A model generated the notes under the pieces. The model worked only from the letters and a program-made list of their open reading frames with translations, had not been told where the DNA came from and searched no databases. Of a DNA stretch of 64,000 nucleotides, positions 1 through 9,775 are shown one piece after another. The position numbers and the translations under genes are program-made. The number at the start of each line of letters is the position of its first letter. Positions within the stretch are counted from its first letter, which is position 1. Origin of the DNA: CAVXGU01 sp963761615 (GTDB lineage Bacteria > Acidobacteriota > Vicinamibacteria > Vicinamibacterales > CAVVIG01); NCBI GenBank assembly GCA_963761615.1, contig CAVXGU010000001.1, forward strand, positions 186,001 to 250,000, in the 5' to 3' direction.

Positions 1-2217
1 ATCACCGCCGAGGATCTCGAGCTCACGCTGGACGATGGCTCCGTCTTCGTCGCCAATACCGACCAGGGCGTGACGGCGCTCGTCCTGACCGGCCGCGGCC
101 AGATGCACTTCCATCCGTCGCCGGCCGTCGAGAAGCAGCAGGTGAAGATCTTCGCGGGATCCGAGACCATCGACACGCCGTTCAGCGCCGCGTTCATCCG
201 GATGAACCCGGCCGACTTCGACGCCACGGTGGCGCCGCTGCTGCCGGCCGCACACCCCGCCGATCCGGTCGTGTTCAAGCGCGCCGCCGACATTTTCCAG
301 GCCGAAGCGCTCAAGTCGTTCAACCTGGACATGGGCGACCTGAGCCCCGAGCCGTGGTGGTACCTGCCGCCGAGCGGCGACTTCCTCGCCGAGGTGCGGA
401 CGCGCCGGTTCGACACGCTCACGTATACCCACGCCTCCTCCGAGGACGAGGACATCTCGCTGTTCGACCGGGTGCACCAGAAGAACATCTCGCTCTACGC
501 CTCGAAGGCGAAGCTCGCCAGGCGCGGGCCGTTCTACGACGAGGACGACCGGGCCGATTACGACGTCCTCAGCTACAACCTGGACGTCGCCATCAACCCC
601 GACCGGCTCTGGCTCGACGGCGTCGCGAACATCACCATCCGGGTGAAGGCGCCGTCGATCAGCCGCGTGGTGTTCAAGCTGGCGGACTCGCTGGTCGCGC
701 GCTCCGTCGTCAGCGACGACTTCGGACCGCTCATGGCGGTCCGCATCCGCGGCCAGAGCAGCCTCGTGGTGAGTCTGCCCGCCGTCGTCGTGGAGGGCAC
801 GGACCTGCGGTTCACGGTCGCGTACAGCGGGCGGCTCAAGCCGCAGGATCCCGACACCGAGGCCGCCCTGCCGCAGCAGCCGCCGGGACAGGGCTTCCAG
901 GCCCCGGACGAGATCCCGATGGAGCGCATGCTCCAGCAGAGCTGGCTCTACACCGGCCGCACCAACTGGTATCCGCAGGCGCAGACCACGAAGTACGCGA
1001 CCGCCAACATCCGCATCGAGCTTCCGCCGGCCTACGGCTGCGTGGCGAGCGGCGAGCCGTACCCGTCGAACGGCGGCCTCGAGCGCGACGCCACCGGGAA
1101 CGAGGTGCGCGTGTTCTCGTTCGCAGCGGCCGAGCCGGTCCGGTACCTCGCCGTGGCGATCAGTCGGTTCTCGCACGTCGACCCGGTCGTCGTGACGCTG
1201 CCGAAGACGGTGGCCGCGCCCGGCGACCCGGCGGCGGACGTCACGAACGACCAGCTCAGCATCGACGTCTACACGCCGCCGCGGCAGACCTCGCGCGGCC
1301 GGGAGATCCAGACCGAGGCCGCCGACGTCGCGCGGTTCTACGCGTCGCTCCTGCACGACTTCCCGTATCCGACCTACACGGTCGCGATGGTCGAGAACGA
1401 CCGGCCCGGCGGCCACAGCCCGTCCTACATGACGGCACTCAGCCAGCCGGCGCCGGGCGAGCCGTGGGCGTGGCGCAGCGACCCCACGGTGTTCTCGGCG
1501 TATCCCGAGTTCTTCGTCGCGCACGAGCTGGCACACCAGTGGTGGGGAGACGCCGTCGGCTGGCAGAACTACCACGAGCAGTGGCTCAGCGAAGGCTTCG
1601 CACAGTACTTCGCGGCGCTCTATGCCGAACACCGTGAAGGCGAGGACACGTTCGGCGACATCCTCCACCAGATGCGCGACTGGGCGATGGACAAGTCCGA
1701 CCAGGGCCCCGTATACCTCGGCTACCGGCTCGGTCACATCAAGCAGGACGGCCGCATCTTCCGCGCGGTCGTGTACGACAAGGGCGCGCTGGTGCTCCAC
1801 ATGCTTCGCCGCCTCATGGGCGACGAGGCGTTCTTCCAGGGCATCCGCCGGTTCTACGAGACGTCCAGATTCCAGAAGGTCGGCACCGATGATTTCCGCC
1901 GGGCGATGGAGGCCGAGACCACCCTGCCCCTCAGCCGGTTCTTCGACGGCTGGATCTACGGCTCGAGCCTGCCTGCGCTCACCTACTCCGCGGACGTCGT
2001 CGGGAGCGACCTCGTCCTCCACGTGGACCAGACCGGCAGCGAGATCTTCGACGTGCCGGTCACCTTCACGCTCGAATTCGACGACCACAGCAAGCGGAAC
2101 GTCGTCGTGCCCGTGACGGGGCCGTCGGCCGAGCTGCGCGTGCCCCTCACCAGGCGTCTCCGCAAGGTCGAGTTCGACGAGGACGACGGCACGCTCGCCG
2201 AGGTCCGCAAGAAGTGA
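1..2217 (+). CDS. M1-family zinc aminopeptidase-like protein (5' truncated)
   Basis: The reading frame is open from base 1, so the N-terminus lies outside the window; 738 codons are present. A gluzincin site is visible: HELAH at in-window residues 508-512, followed 18 residues later by the third zinc ligand Glu (E531, in WLSEGFAQYF). This matches peptidase family M1, which removes N-terminal amino acids from peptides. Sequence before residue ~180 is not typical M1 catalytic domain and may be an accessory region. The canonical GAMEN exopeptidase motif is not obvious; the stretch around the catalytic domain instead reads VENDRPGGHSPSYM, so strict aminopeptidase activity is uncertain. Whether it carries a signal peptide cannot be seen. 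Confidence 0.85.
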   Translation: MTAEDLELTLDDGSVFVANTDQGVTALVLTGRGQMHFHPSPAVEKQQVKIFAGSETIDTPFSAAFIRMNPADFDATVAPLLPAAHPADPVVFKRAADIFQAEALKSFNLDMGDLSPEPWWYLPPSGDFLAEVRTRRFDTLTYTHASSEDEDISLFDRVHQKNISLYASKAKLARRGPFYDEDDRADYDVLSYNLDVAINPDRLWLDGVANITIRVKAPSISRVVFKLADSLVARSVVSDDFGPLMAVRIRGQSSLVVSLPAVVVEGTDLRFTVAYSGRLKPQDPDTEAALPQQPPGQGFQAPDEIPMERMLQQSWLYTGRTNWYPQAQTTKYATANIRIELPPAYGCVASGEPYPSNGGLERDATGNEVRVFSFAAAEPVRYLAVAISRFSHVDPVVVTLPKTVAAPGDPAADVTNDQLSIDVYTPPRQTSRGREIQTEAADVARFYASLLHDFPYPTYTVAMVENDRPGGHSPSYMTALSQPAPGEPWAWRSDPTVFSAYPEFFVAHELAHQWWGDAVGWQNYHEQWLSEGFAQYFAALYAEHREGEDTFGDILHQMRDWAMDKSDQGPVYLGYRLGHIKQDGRIFRAVVYDKGALVLHMLRRLMGDEAFFQGIRRFYETSRFQKVGTDDFRRAMEAETTLPLSRFFDGWIYGSSLPALTYSADVVGSDLVLHVDQTGSEIFDVPVTFTLEFDDHSKRNVVVPVTGPSAELRVPLTRRLRKVEFDEDDGTLAEVRKK

Positions 2218-2224
2218 GATCGGC

Positions 2225-2260
2225 GAGAACCGCCGGAACCCCGGGAACTCCGCGAACCTT
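2225..2260. repeat. Short GGAAC-rich intergenic repeat
   Basis: Four GAAC cores spaced 8-9 bases apart occur in the 58-base gap before the NuoG-like gene (gaacc, ggaacc, ggaact, gaacc). The same type of purine-rich motif recurs at 9499-9560. Function unknown. Confidence 0.45.
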
Positions 2261-2262
2261 GA

Positions 2263-2268
2263 TATGCT
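2263..2268 (+). promoter_or_regulatory. Putative -10 (TATGCT) of the NuoG-like gene
   Basis: TATGCT ends 7 bases before the ATG at 2276, so transcription would begin at or next to the start codon. No Shine-Dalgarno sequence is visible, which fits a leaderless mRNA. Prediction only. Confidence 0.4.
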
Positions 2269-2275
2269 CTGATTG

Positions 2276-4063
2276 ATGGATACCGTGACGCTGACCATCG
2301 ACGGCCGCCAGGTCACCGTCGAGAAAGGCAAGACCGTTCTCCAGGCCGCGCTCGAGCACGGCATCAGGATCCCCTTCTACTGCTACCACCCGGGCATCGG
2401 CATCGACGGCTCCTGCCGCGTCTGCATCGTCAAGGTCGAAAAGATGCCGAAGCTGCAGACGTCCTGCTCGACCGTCTGCTCGGACGGCATGGTCGTGCAC
2501 ACCCAGGCGCCGGAGGCCGTGGACGCGCGGGCGAGCGTGCTCGAGTTCCTGCTCCTCAACCATCCCCTCGACTGCCCCGTCTGCGACAAGGGCGGCGAAT
2601 GCCCGCTGCAGGACTATGCCTACTCCTTCGGGCCCGCGCGGAGCCGGATGGAGTTCCCGCGCCGCGTGTTCGATGGCGAGGGCGCCCGGGCGGACGTCGA
2701 TTTCGGGCCGACGCTGATGCTGAACCGCAACCGGTGCATCCTGTGCACCCGCTGCGTGCGCTTCATGCGCGAGGTCGAAGCCGACGCCCAGATCAACATC
2801 ATCGATCGCGGCTACGGCAGCGAGATCGCCACCTTCCAGGAAGAGGGCGTCCACTCGCTGCTCTCGGGCAACCTGATGGACGTGTGCCCGGTGGGCGCCA
2901 TCACGACGAAGGACTACCGCTTCAAGTCGCGGCCGTGGGACAACCCGGACGTCGCCGACACGATCTGCACCCTGTGCTCGAAGGGCTGCAACACGACGGC
3001 CTGGCTGAAGGGCAAGCCGGAGTGGGCGAAGGGCGATCGGCTGGTCCGCATCACGCCAAGACTGAACCCCGACGTCAACGGCTACTGGATGTGCGACCTC
3101 GGACGGTTCGGCTACCACTGGATCGAGAGCGACGCCCGGCTGCGCCGCCCGCTCGTGCGCGACGGCCAGTACATGCGCGAGGTGCCGTGGGGTGATGCTG
3201 TCGCCGCGGTCGCGGCGCGGTCCGGAGGCCCGGGGGGCCTGCGCTTCCTCGCCTCCGCTCACGCGTCCCACGAGGAGCTGTTCCTGCTCGCGGGCCTCGC
3301 GAAGATCGCCGGCACGCCGCTCGCCCTCACGTGGCACACGGAGGTCAAGAACCAGCCCGCGCACGTCAAGTTCCAGGTGCCGGCCGTCGACGCGCCCAAC
3401 GTCACCGGCGCGCGCCTGCAGGGGCTCCTGCCGGGTGGCATCGCCGATGCCGTGGGCGACCCGGACGTCGGCGCCCTGGCTGCAGCGGTGCAGTCGGGCG
3501 AAGTCGCCGTCCTGTACGTCTACGACCCGGGGCCGGACGGATCGCTCGGCGACGTCTCCTGGATCTTCGACGCCCGCCGCAGCGGGCGCCTGCCGCTCCT
3601 GGTGGTGCACGGCGTCCTCATGACCGACCTGGCCCGGACGGCCGACGTCGTGCTGCCCGGCGCATCCTTCATGGAGAAGGAAGCGTCGTACACGAACGAC
3701 CAGGGGCGCCTGCAGGGGACGGCGCGGGCGTTGCCGCCGCCGGGAGATGCCCGCGAGGACTGGCGCGTGCTGGTCGACGTCGGCCGCGCGCTCAGCCAGG
3801 AAGCGCCGAGCTTCGCCTCCGCCGCGGCGGTCCGCGCCGCGATTGCCGACGCCTGTGCCGGCGTGGAGCCGCTCGCCGGCTTGCGCTCGCTCACGTTCGG
3901 GGGCAAGATGCCCGCGGAGACGTGGTTGCAGAGCTCGAACCCGTCGGAGCGTTGGAAATGGGATTTCATGTTCCAGGACCTGCCCCCGGTCAAAGGCGCC
4001 GTGGAACCGTCGGCGCTGCCGCCGGCACCGATGCGCACGATCCCCCTCAAGCCGGTAAAGTGA
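2276..4063 (+). CDS. nuoG: NuoG-like NADH dehydrogenase Fe-S subunit
   Basis: 595 residues. Cysteines C36, C47, C50 and C64 form a 2Fe-2S ferredoxin site. H96-x3-C100-x2-C103-x5-C109 is the His-ligated 4Fe-4S (N3) site. C154, C157, C160 and C204 bind another 4Fe-4S cluster, and C231, C234 and C238 plus a later Cys belong to the molybdopterin-oxidoreductase-like part. This is the layout of complex I subunit G, which passes electrons from NADH toward quinone. It is shorter than E. coli NuoG (about 900 residues) and no other nuo gene is nearby. ATG at 2276 is preferred to the TTG one codon earlier. Its stop overlaps the GTG of the next gene (GTGA). A hydrogenase or formate dehydrogenase partner cannot be excluded. 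Confidence 0.85.
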   Translation: MDTVTLTIDGRQVTVEKGKTVLQAALEHGIRIPFYCYHPGIGIDGSCRVCIVKVEKMPKLQTSCSTVCSDGMVVHTQAPEAVDARASVLEFLLLNHPLDCPVCDKGGECPLQDYAYSFGPARSRMEFPRRVFDGEGARADVDFGPTLMLNRNRCILCTRCVRFMREVEADAQINIIDRGYGSEIATFQEEGVHSLLSGNLMDVCPVGAITTKDYRFKSRPWDNPDVADTICTLCSKGCNTTAWLKGKPEWAKGDRLVRITPRLNPDVNGYWMCDLGRFGYHWIESDARLRRPLVRDGQYMREVPWGDAVAAVAARSGGPGGLRFLASAHASHEELFLLAGLAKIAGTPLALTWHTEVKNQPAHVKFQVPAVDAPNVTGARLQGLLPGGIADAVGDPDVGALAAAVQSGEVAVLYVYDPGPDGSLGDVSWIFDARRSGRLPLLVVHGVLMTDLARTADVVLPGASFMEKEASYTNDQGRLQGTARALPPPGDAREDWRVLVDVGRALSQEAPSFASAAAVRAAIADACAGVEPLAGLRSLTFGGKMPAETWLQSSNPSERWKWDFMFQDLPPVKGAVEPSALPPAPMRTIPLKPVK

Positions 4064-5829
4064 CGCGCCCCGGACGACGGTCTGTCGTGCCTTCCTGGCT
4101 TCGGGCCGGCCTCGCGCTCGCCCTCGCGGCGGCCACGGGCAGCGCTGCCGTCCACGCCCAGCTTCGCCGCATCCCGGTCGAGGTCACGCCGCTGGTCGGG
4201 TCCGACGGCGCCCCGGCCGGATCGACGGCCCGCGCGGCGCTTCGAATCAGCCTCCCGGACGGCTTCCACGTCCAGTCGAATCGGCCCCGCGATCCGTCCC
4301 TCATCCCGACGGTCCTGTCGATCGACGCCCCCGACGGCGTCACGGTTCAGGAGGTCGTCTTCCCGCCGACCACGGACCTGAAACAGGCCGGCGTGGATCA
4401 GCCGCTGGCCGTCTTCGAGCACCAGTTCGTGGTGGGCGTGCAGTTCAAGATCGCGGCCGGCGTCGCGGCGGGGCCGCTCAAGGTGCCGGCGCATCTGCGC
4501 TACCAGGCGTGCGACGAGACCATGTGCTACGCGCCCGGCACGGTCGAGACCGCCTGGACGCTGCCGATCGTCCCGGCCGGCACGGCGATCGCGCCGCAGC
4601 ACGCCGACGTCTTCTCGAGCATCGCCTTCGGCACCGGCTCGGCGCCCGCGGCAACCTCCGTCGCGTTGCCGGCGCCGGCGGCACCCGGCCAGCGTGACGC
4701 CGCGGCCCTGAAGGCCCTGGACGGGTTCGAGGTCGCCGGCACGACGGGCGGATACGTGGGCTCGACGGACTTCCTCCAGTTCATCCACAACGCCGAGGCG
4801 GGCGTGCATGAGCACGGCATGTTCGAGGGGCGCGGACCGATTGCGATCCTGCTCCTCGTCCTGCTCGGCGGGCTGGCGCTCAACCTGACGCCCTGCGTGC
4901 TGCCGATGATCCCGATCAATCTCGCCATCATCGGCGCCGGCTCGCAGGCCGGATCGCGCATGCGCGGATTTCTCCTGGGCGCCGTGTACGGCGCCGCGAT
5001 GGCGATCGTCTACGGCGTGCTCGGCGTGGTGGTGATCCTCACCGCGGGATCCTTCGGCACGATCAACTCGTCGCCGTGGTTCAACCTGGTGATCGCGGCG
5101 CTGTTCGTCGTCCTCGGACTGGCGATGTTCGACGTGCTGATGATCGACTTCTCCCGCTGGTCGACGCGCTTCAACCCGTCGGGCAGCCGCGGCTCGATGG
5201 TGCTTGCCTTCAGCATGGGGGCGATCGCTGCCCTGCTCGCGGGCGCCTGTGTCGCGCCGGTCGTGATCCAGGTCGTGCTCTTCTCGAGCAACCTGTACGC
5301 GAAAGGCACGACCATCGCCCTGGCGCTGCCCTTCGTGCTCGGCGTCGGCATGGCCATTCCGTGGCCCGTGACCGGCGCGGGCATCGCCTCGCTCCCCAAG
5401 CCGGGGCCGTGGATGGTGCGCGTCAAGCAGGTGCTCGGCGTGGTCATCCTCGCGACGGCGGCGTACTACGGCTACGAGGCGTACAGCCTCTTCGCCAGCC
5501 GCTGGGTCAACCCGGCGGATGTCGAGGCCAGCGTGCAGGAGCTCCTGAAGGAGGGCTGGGAGTCGCGCCTGGGCGACGGGCTTGCCGAGGCCCGGCGCGA
5601 GAACAAGCCCGTGCTGATCGACATGTGGGCCACGTGGTGCAAGAACTGCCTGACCATGGACGCCACGACGATGAAGAACCCGCAGGTCGTGTCCGCGCTG
5701 TCCGGCTACGTGAAGATCAAGTTCCAGGCCGAGTCGCCAGACCAGGAGCCCGCGCTCTCCGTCATGCAGCGGCTGAACGCCGTCGGCCTGCCGACGTACG
5801 TGATCCTGAAGCCCAAGCAGCCGATCTAG
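4060..5829 (+). CDS. dsbD: Thiol:disulfide interchange protein DsbD
   Basis: 589 residues from GTG 4060, which overlaps the previous stop as GTGA; GTG 4087 is an alternative. A signal peptide ends near the AQLRR sequence. Domains in order: periplasmic DsbD-alpha domain with the CDETMC cysteine pair; a membrane domain of about eight helices with the buried pair in TPCVLP (around residue 276) and GACVAP; and a C-terminal thioredoxin-like domain with WCKNC at residues 526-530. DsbD moves reducing power from cytoplasmic thioredoxin to periplasmic thiol proteins. All three redox pairs are present. Its stop shares a CTAG with the stop of the convergent gene. Confidence 0.92.
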   Translation: MTRPGRRSVVPSWLRAGLALALAAATGSAAVHAQLRRIPVEVTPLVGSDGAPAGSTARAALRISLPDGFHVQSNRPRDPSLIPTVLSIDAPDGVTVQEVVFPPTTDLKQAGVDQPLAVFEHQFVVGVQFKIAAGVAAGPLKVPAHLRYQACDETMCYAPGTVETAWTLPIVPAGTAIAPQHADVFSSIAFGTGSAPAATSVALPAPAAPGQRDAAALKALDGFEVAGTTGGYVGSTDFLQFIHNAEAGVHEHGMFEGRGPIAILLLVLLGGLALNLTPCVLPMIPINLAIIGAGSQAGSRMRGFLLGAVYGAAMAIVYGVLGVVVILTAGSFGTINSSPWFNLVIAALFVVLGLAMFDVLMIDFSRWSTRFNPSGSRGSMVLAFSMGAIAALLAGACVAPVVIQVVLFSSNLYAKGTTIALALPFVLGVGMAIPWPVTGAGIASLPKPGPWMVRVKQVLGVVILATAAYYGYEAYSLFASRWVNPADVEASVQELLKEGWESRLGDGLAEARRENKPVLIDMWATWCKNCLTMDATTMKNPQVVSALSGYVKIKFQAESPDQEPALSVMQRLNAVGLPTYVILKPKQPI

Positions 5830-6887
5830 AACACCCCCGTCTTCCTGAGCACCGGCAGGAAGTTGTACGTGAGGATGACGTCCGTCCTGACGTCGTTCGA
5901 CAGCTTCGGGTTCGAGCCCACGGCGTGAGTGCCGAAGAGCGAGAGGCTGAAGTGGTCCGGGAGCGGCACCGCCGCCGTCGCGTAGATCCGCTTGCCCTTG
6001 TTGTAGCGATCGCCGTTCAGCCCTCCGTAGTTCGGATCGATGTCGGCATAGCCGGCGGTCACTCGCACGCGCTTGAACGACCGTGCGACCTCCGCGGCGA
6101 ATCCCGTCGCCGGATCGCTCCCGTAGCGGTGGTACAGCTCGAGGTGCACCTGATCCACCACCCGGGTCTCGGGCACGCGGACGGTCAGCGCCGGACGGAT
6201 GGTCGACGTCGTGTCGACGCGCGTGTAGTCGAACGACCCCGACGCGCGCGAGCCGGCGCGCTTGGTTACCTGCAGCTGCTTGTAATTGGTCTGATCGAGC
6301 GAATCGAGGCGGTGGAACACGTTCGGCTCGCTGGTGTCGCCGAATCCGCCGAGCGTCGCCGTGATGTCGTCGAAGAAGAGCCGATCGGCGCGATCCAGGG
6401 AGACGCGCTCGCCGACGACGTAGCCGTCGTCGTCGTAGTACGTGATCTCGGAGCTCACGCCCTTGTCGATGTACAGCCCGCCGTACTGCAGCTCGAGGCC
6501 CTTGGTTGGCTTGGCCGAGATGAACAGCTGCTTGACCGAGTGCTGCACGGTGCCCGTCCCCGTGCCGACACCGGTCGAGTTCCAGCTACTCGTGAAGCCG
6601 CCGCCGCTGAACACGCCGACGTTGACCGTGTACCGTCCGTTCGGATCGAACTTCAGGCGCGCGCGGAACTGCGTCTTCTCCTGGAGCACGTTGGACGTGA
6701 CGTCCCCGGTGGTGTTGTTGATGCGGCGGTAGCGGAAGCTGACCGACAGCGTCTGCAGGTCGAGCCATCGTGCGGTCGCGGGAGCGGCCGTGGCGGGTTG
6801 GGCCTGCGCGAAAGCCGCGCCGGCGTTGGCGATCATGAGCAAGATGATGAGAGGTTTCACGAGGGGGATATGATACTCTGACGGCAT
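5826..6887 (-). CDS. Predicted outer-membrane beta-barrel protein
   Basis: 353 residues. The N-terminus is a signal peptide (hydrophobic stretch ending AGAAFAQA). The rest is rich in alternating polar/hydrophobic strands with Gly, Tyr and Thr, and ends in a short hydrophobic C-terminal segment. This composition is typical of outer-membrane barrels or porins. No specific family is recognised. ATG 6887 has a GGGAG ribosome site about nine bases upstream. The stop overlaps that of dsbD by four bases. It is divergent from the GAF protein gene, with 44 bases between them. Substrate unknown. Confidence 0.6.
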   Translation of the reverse strand: MPSEYHIPLVKPLIILLMIANAGAAFAQAQPATAAPATARWLDLQTLSVSFRYRRINNTTGDVTSNVLQEKTQFRARLKFDPNGRYTVNVGVFSGGGFTSSWNSTGVGTGTGTVQHSVKQLFISAKPTKGLELQYGGLYIDKGVSSEITYYDDDGYVVGERVSLDRADRLFFDDITATLGGFGDTSEPNVFHRLDSLDQTNYKQLQVTKRAGSRASGSFDYTRVDTTSTIRPALTVRVPETRVVDQVHLELYHRYGSDPATGFAAEVARSFKRVRVTAGYADIDPNYGGLNGDRYNKGKRIYATAAVPLPDHFSLSLFGTHAVGSNPKLSNDVRTDVILTYNFLPVLRKTGVF

Positions 6888-6931
6888 TCGATCGACGCTC
6901 CCTGCGTCGATCAGCGCCGCAGCACGGATCG

Positions 6932-8128
6932 ATGCGATCTCGAGCGATGAGGCTCTTCTTCAGCGCGGTGGCGTGGCTCGCAATCGTGGCCGCGGGCCTG
7001 TTCGTCTTCCTCTCCGAACGCACCACCCGGACCGAACGGACGGCGCTCGACGCCTTCGATCGGCACGCCCGCGAGGCGGTGGACGCGCTCTCCGATCTCC
7101 GCGTCGGCCAGCAGGCCTACGTCGCCGCCGGGCAGGGCGTTGCGTTCTGGATGCCGAAGGTCAGCGGCACGATGGATTCGGCCGCCGAGATGATCACCGG
7201 TCTTCGCCGGTCGGCCACGGCGCCCGTCGCGGTCAAGGCCCTCGACGATGCGTCGGCGTCGGTATCGAGCCTGAGGGACGTCGACAGCCGCGCCCGGGAG
7301 TACCTGCAGAACGGCCAGCAGCTCATGGCCGGCGACATCGTGTTCAGCGAGGGAAATCAGGCTGCGGTCAGCGCGGCCCATGCCGTCGAGCACGCGCGGC
7401 TCGCCGAGCGCGAGGCGCAGGATGCCGCCGCCGGCGGCCGGCGCCGGCTCGAGGCGGTCGCACTCGGCGCCGCCGGACTGATCGCCGCCCTCGTGATCGG
7501 CGTCCTGGCACCGGCGCCTGCGGCGGCGGCCGCCAATCCCGAAGCCGCCGCGGAGTCCGGAGCCGAAGCGCCGGCTCCGCCCGCCCCGATTCTCGCGACC
7601 TGGCTGGACGAGCCGGCGCCAGCCGCGCCCGGGGGCGCCCAGGCCGGCCCCGACCTGGGAGAGGTCGCCCGCCTCTGCACGGAGTTCGGGCAGGTCCGGG
7701 ACGTCGACGCGCTGAAGCATCTGCTCTCCCAGGCGGCCGCGTTGCTCGACGCGAGCGGTCTGGTCGTCTGGATGGGCGACGCTGCCGGCGGCGATCTGCG
7801 CCCGGCCCTCGCTCACGGCTATGCGCCCGCGGCGTTCGCGCGGATCCCGGCCCTTCCCCGATCAGCCGACAACGCCGCGGCGGCGGCGTATCGAACCGGC
7901 ATGCAGCAGATCGTGCACGCCCGCGCCGACGCCGCCAGCGGCGCCATCGTCGTGCCGATTCTCACGCCGGACGGCTGCGTCGGCGTCCTCTCCGCGGAAG
8001 TCGGGGGCGGCAGTGAGACGTCCGCCCAGGGACAGGCGGTCGCGGCGCTGGTCGCGGCACAGCTCGCAGGCATCCTGTCGGTGTCGCCCGACGCGGACGG
8101 CGGCCAGTCCCACGTCGCGACCGGATAG
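6932..8128 (+). CDS. Membrane-anchored GAF-domain protein
   Basis: 398 residues. TM1 lies at about residues 7-26 (SAVAWLAIVAAGLFVFL). An alpha-helical extracytoplasmic segment follows to about residue 170, then TM2 (about 175-192, ALGAAGLIAALVIGVLA). An Ala/Pro-rich linker leads to a GAF-like domain near residues 245-385. The layout resembles a receptor input module, but no kinase, GGDEF or phosphatase output domain follows. It may work through a partner or the GAF may be degenerate. The next gene, glnA, begins 8 bases downstream on the same strand, so they may be cotranscribed. No family name can be assigned. Confidence 0.6.
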   Translation: MRSRAMRLFFSAVAWLAIVAAGLFVFLSERTTRTERTALDAFDRHAREAVDALSDLRVGQQAYVAAGQGVAFWMPKVSGTMDSAAEMITGLRRSATAPVAVKALDDASASVSSLRDVDSRAREYLQNGQQLMAGDIVFSEGNQAAVSAAHAVEHARLAEREAQDAAAGGRRRLEAVALGAAGLIAALVIGVLAPAPAAAAANPEAAAESGAEAPAPPAPILATWLDEPAPAAPGGAQAGPDLGEVARLCTEFGQVRDVDALKHLLSQAAALLDASGLVVWMGDAAGGDLRPALAHGYAPAAFARIPALPRSADNAAAAAYRTGMQQIVHARADAASGAIVVPILTPDGCVGVLSAEVGGGSETSAQGQAVAALVAAQLAGILSVSPDADGGQSHVATG

Positions 8129-8136
8129 ACCGCCGC

Positions 8137-9480
<1,344 letters not shown>

Positions 9481-9498
9481 CAGCCGCTTCTGAAGGGG

Positions 9499-9560
9499 GT
9501 AACCGGGGAACTCAGGAACCGGGGAACGGAGCGGCGAAGGACGGGGAACGGCGGAACGAA
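9499..9560. repeat. GGGGAAC-type intergenic repeat
   Basis: The 295-base gap between glnA and the convergent phosphatase gene holds three copies of GGGGAAC plus GGAACC and GGAACG variants. No coding capacity or clear hairpin terminator was found in the rest of the gap. The same motif class precedes the NuoG-like gene. Confidence 0.45.
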
Positions 9561-9775
9561 AGTAGGCCGCGCACGAGCCGTTGGTAACACGAACGGGATA
9601 CGGCGATGCCAGCGCCTGCCTGAGTTACGCATCCCGGTGGCCCGGCGCGACCTGTCGTGCGGAATATCAAGTTCCGTACCCGATCGGGGACCTCAGAAGT
9701 CTCGGAAATTCATCGACCCGGGTTGCGGAGCCGTCCTGAACCGCGGACGGCGTGTCACCCGTTCGTCACGCTCGG

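Noticed and set aside
5076..6881. Long plus-strand frame over the dsbD 3' end and barrel gene
   Set aside because: Composition is typical of an antisense or off-frame shadow and no domain is recognisable; dsbD and the barrel gene explain the region.
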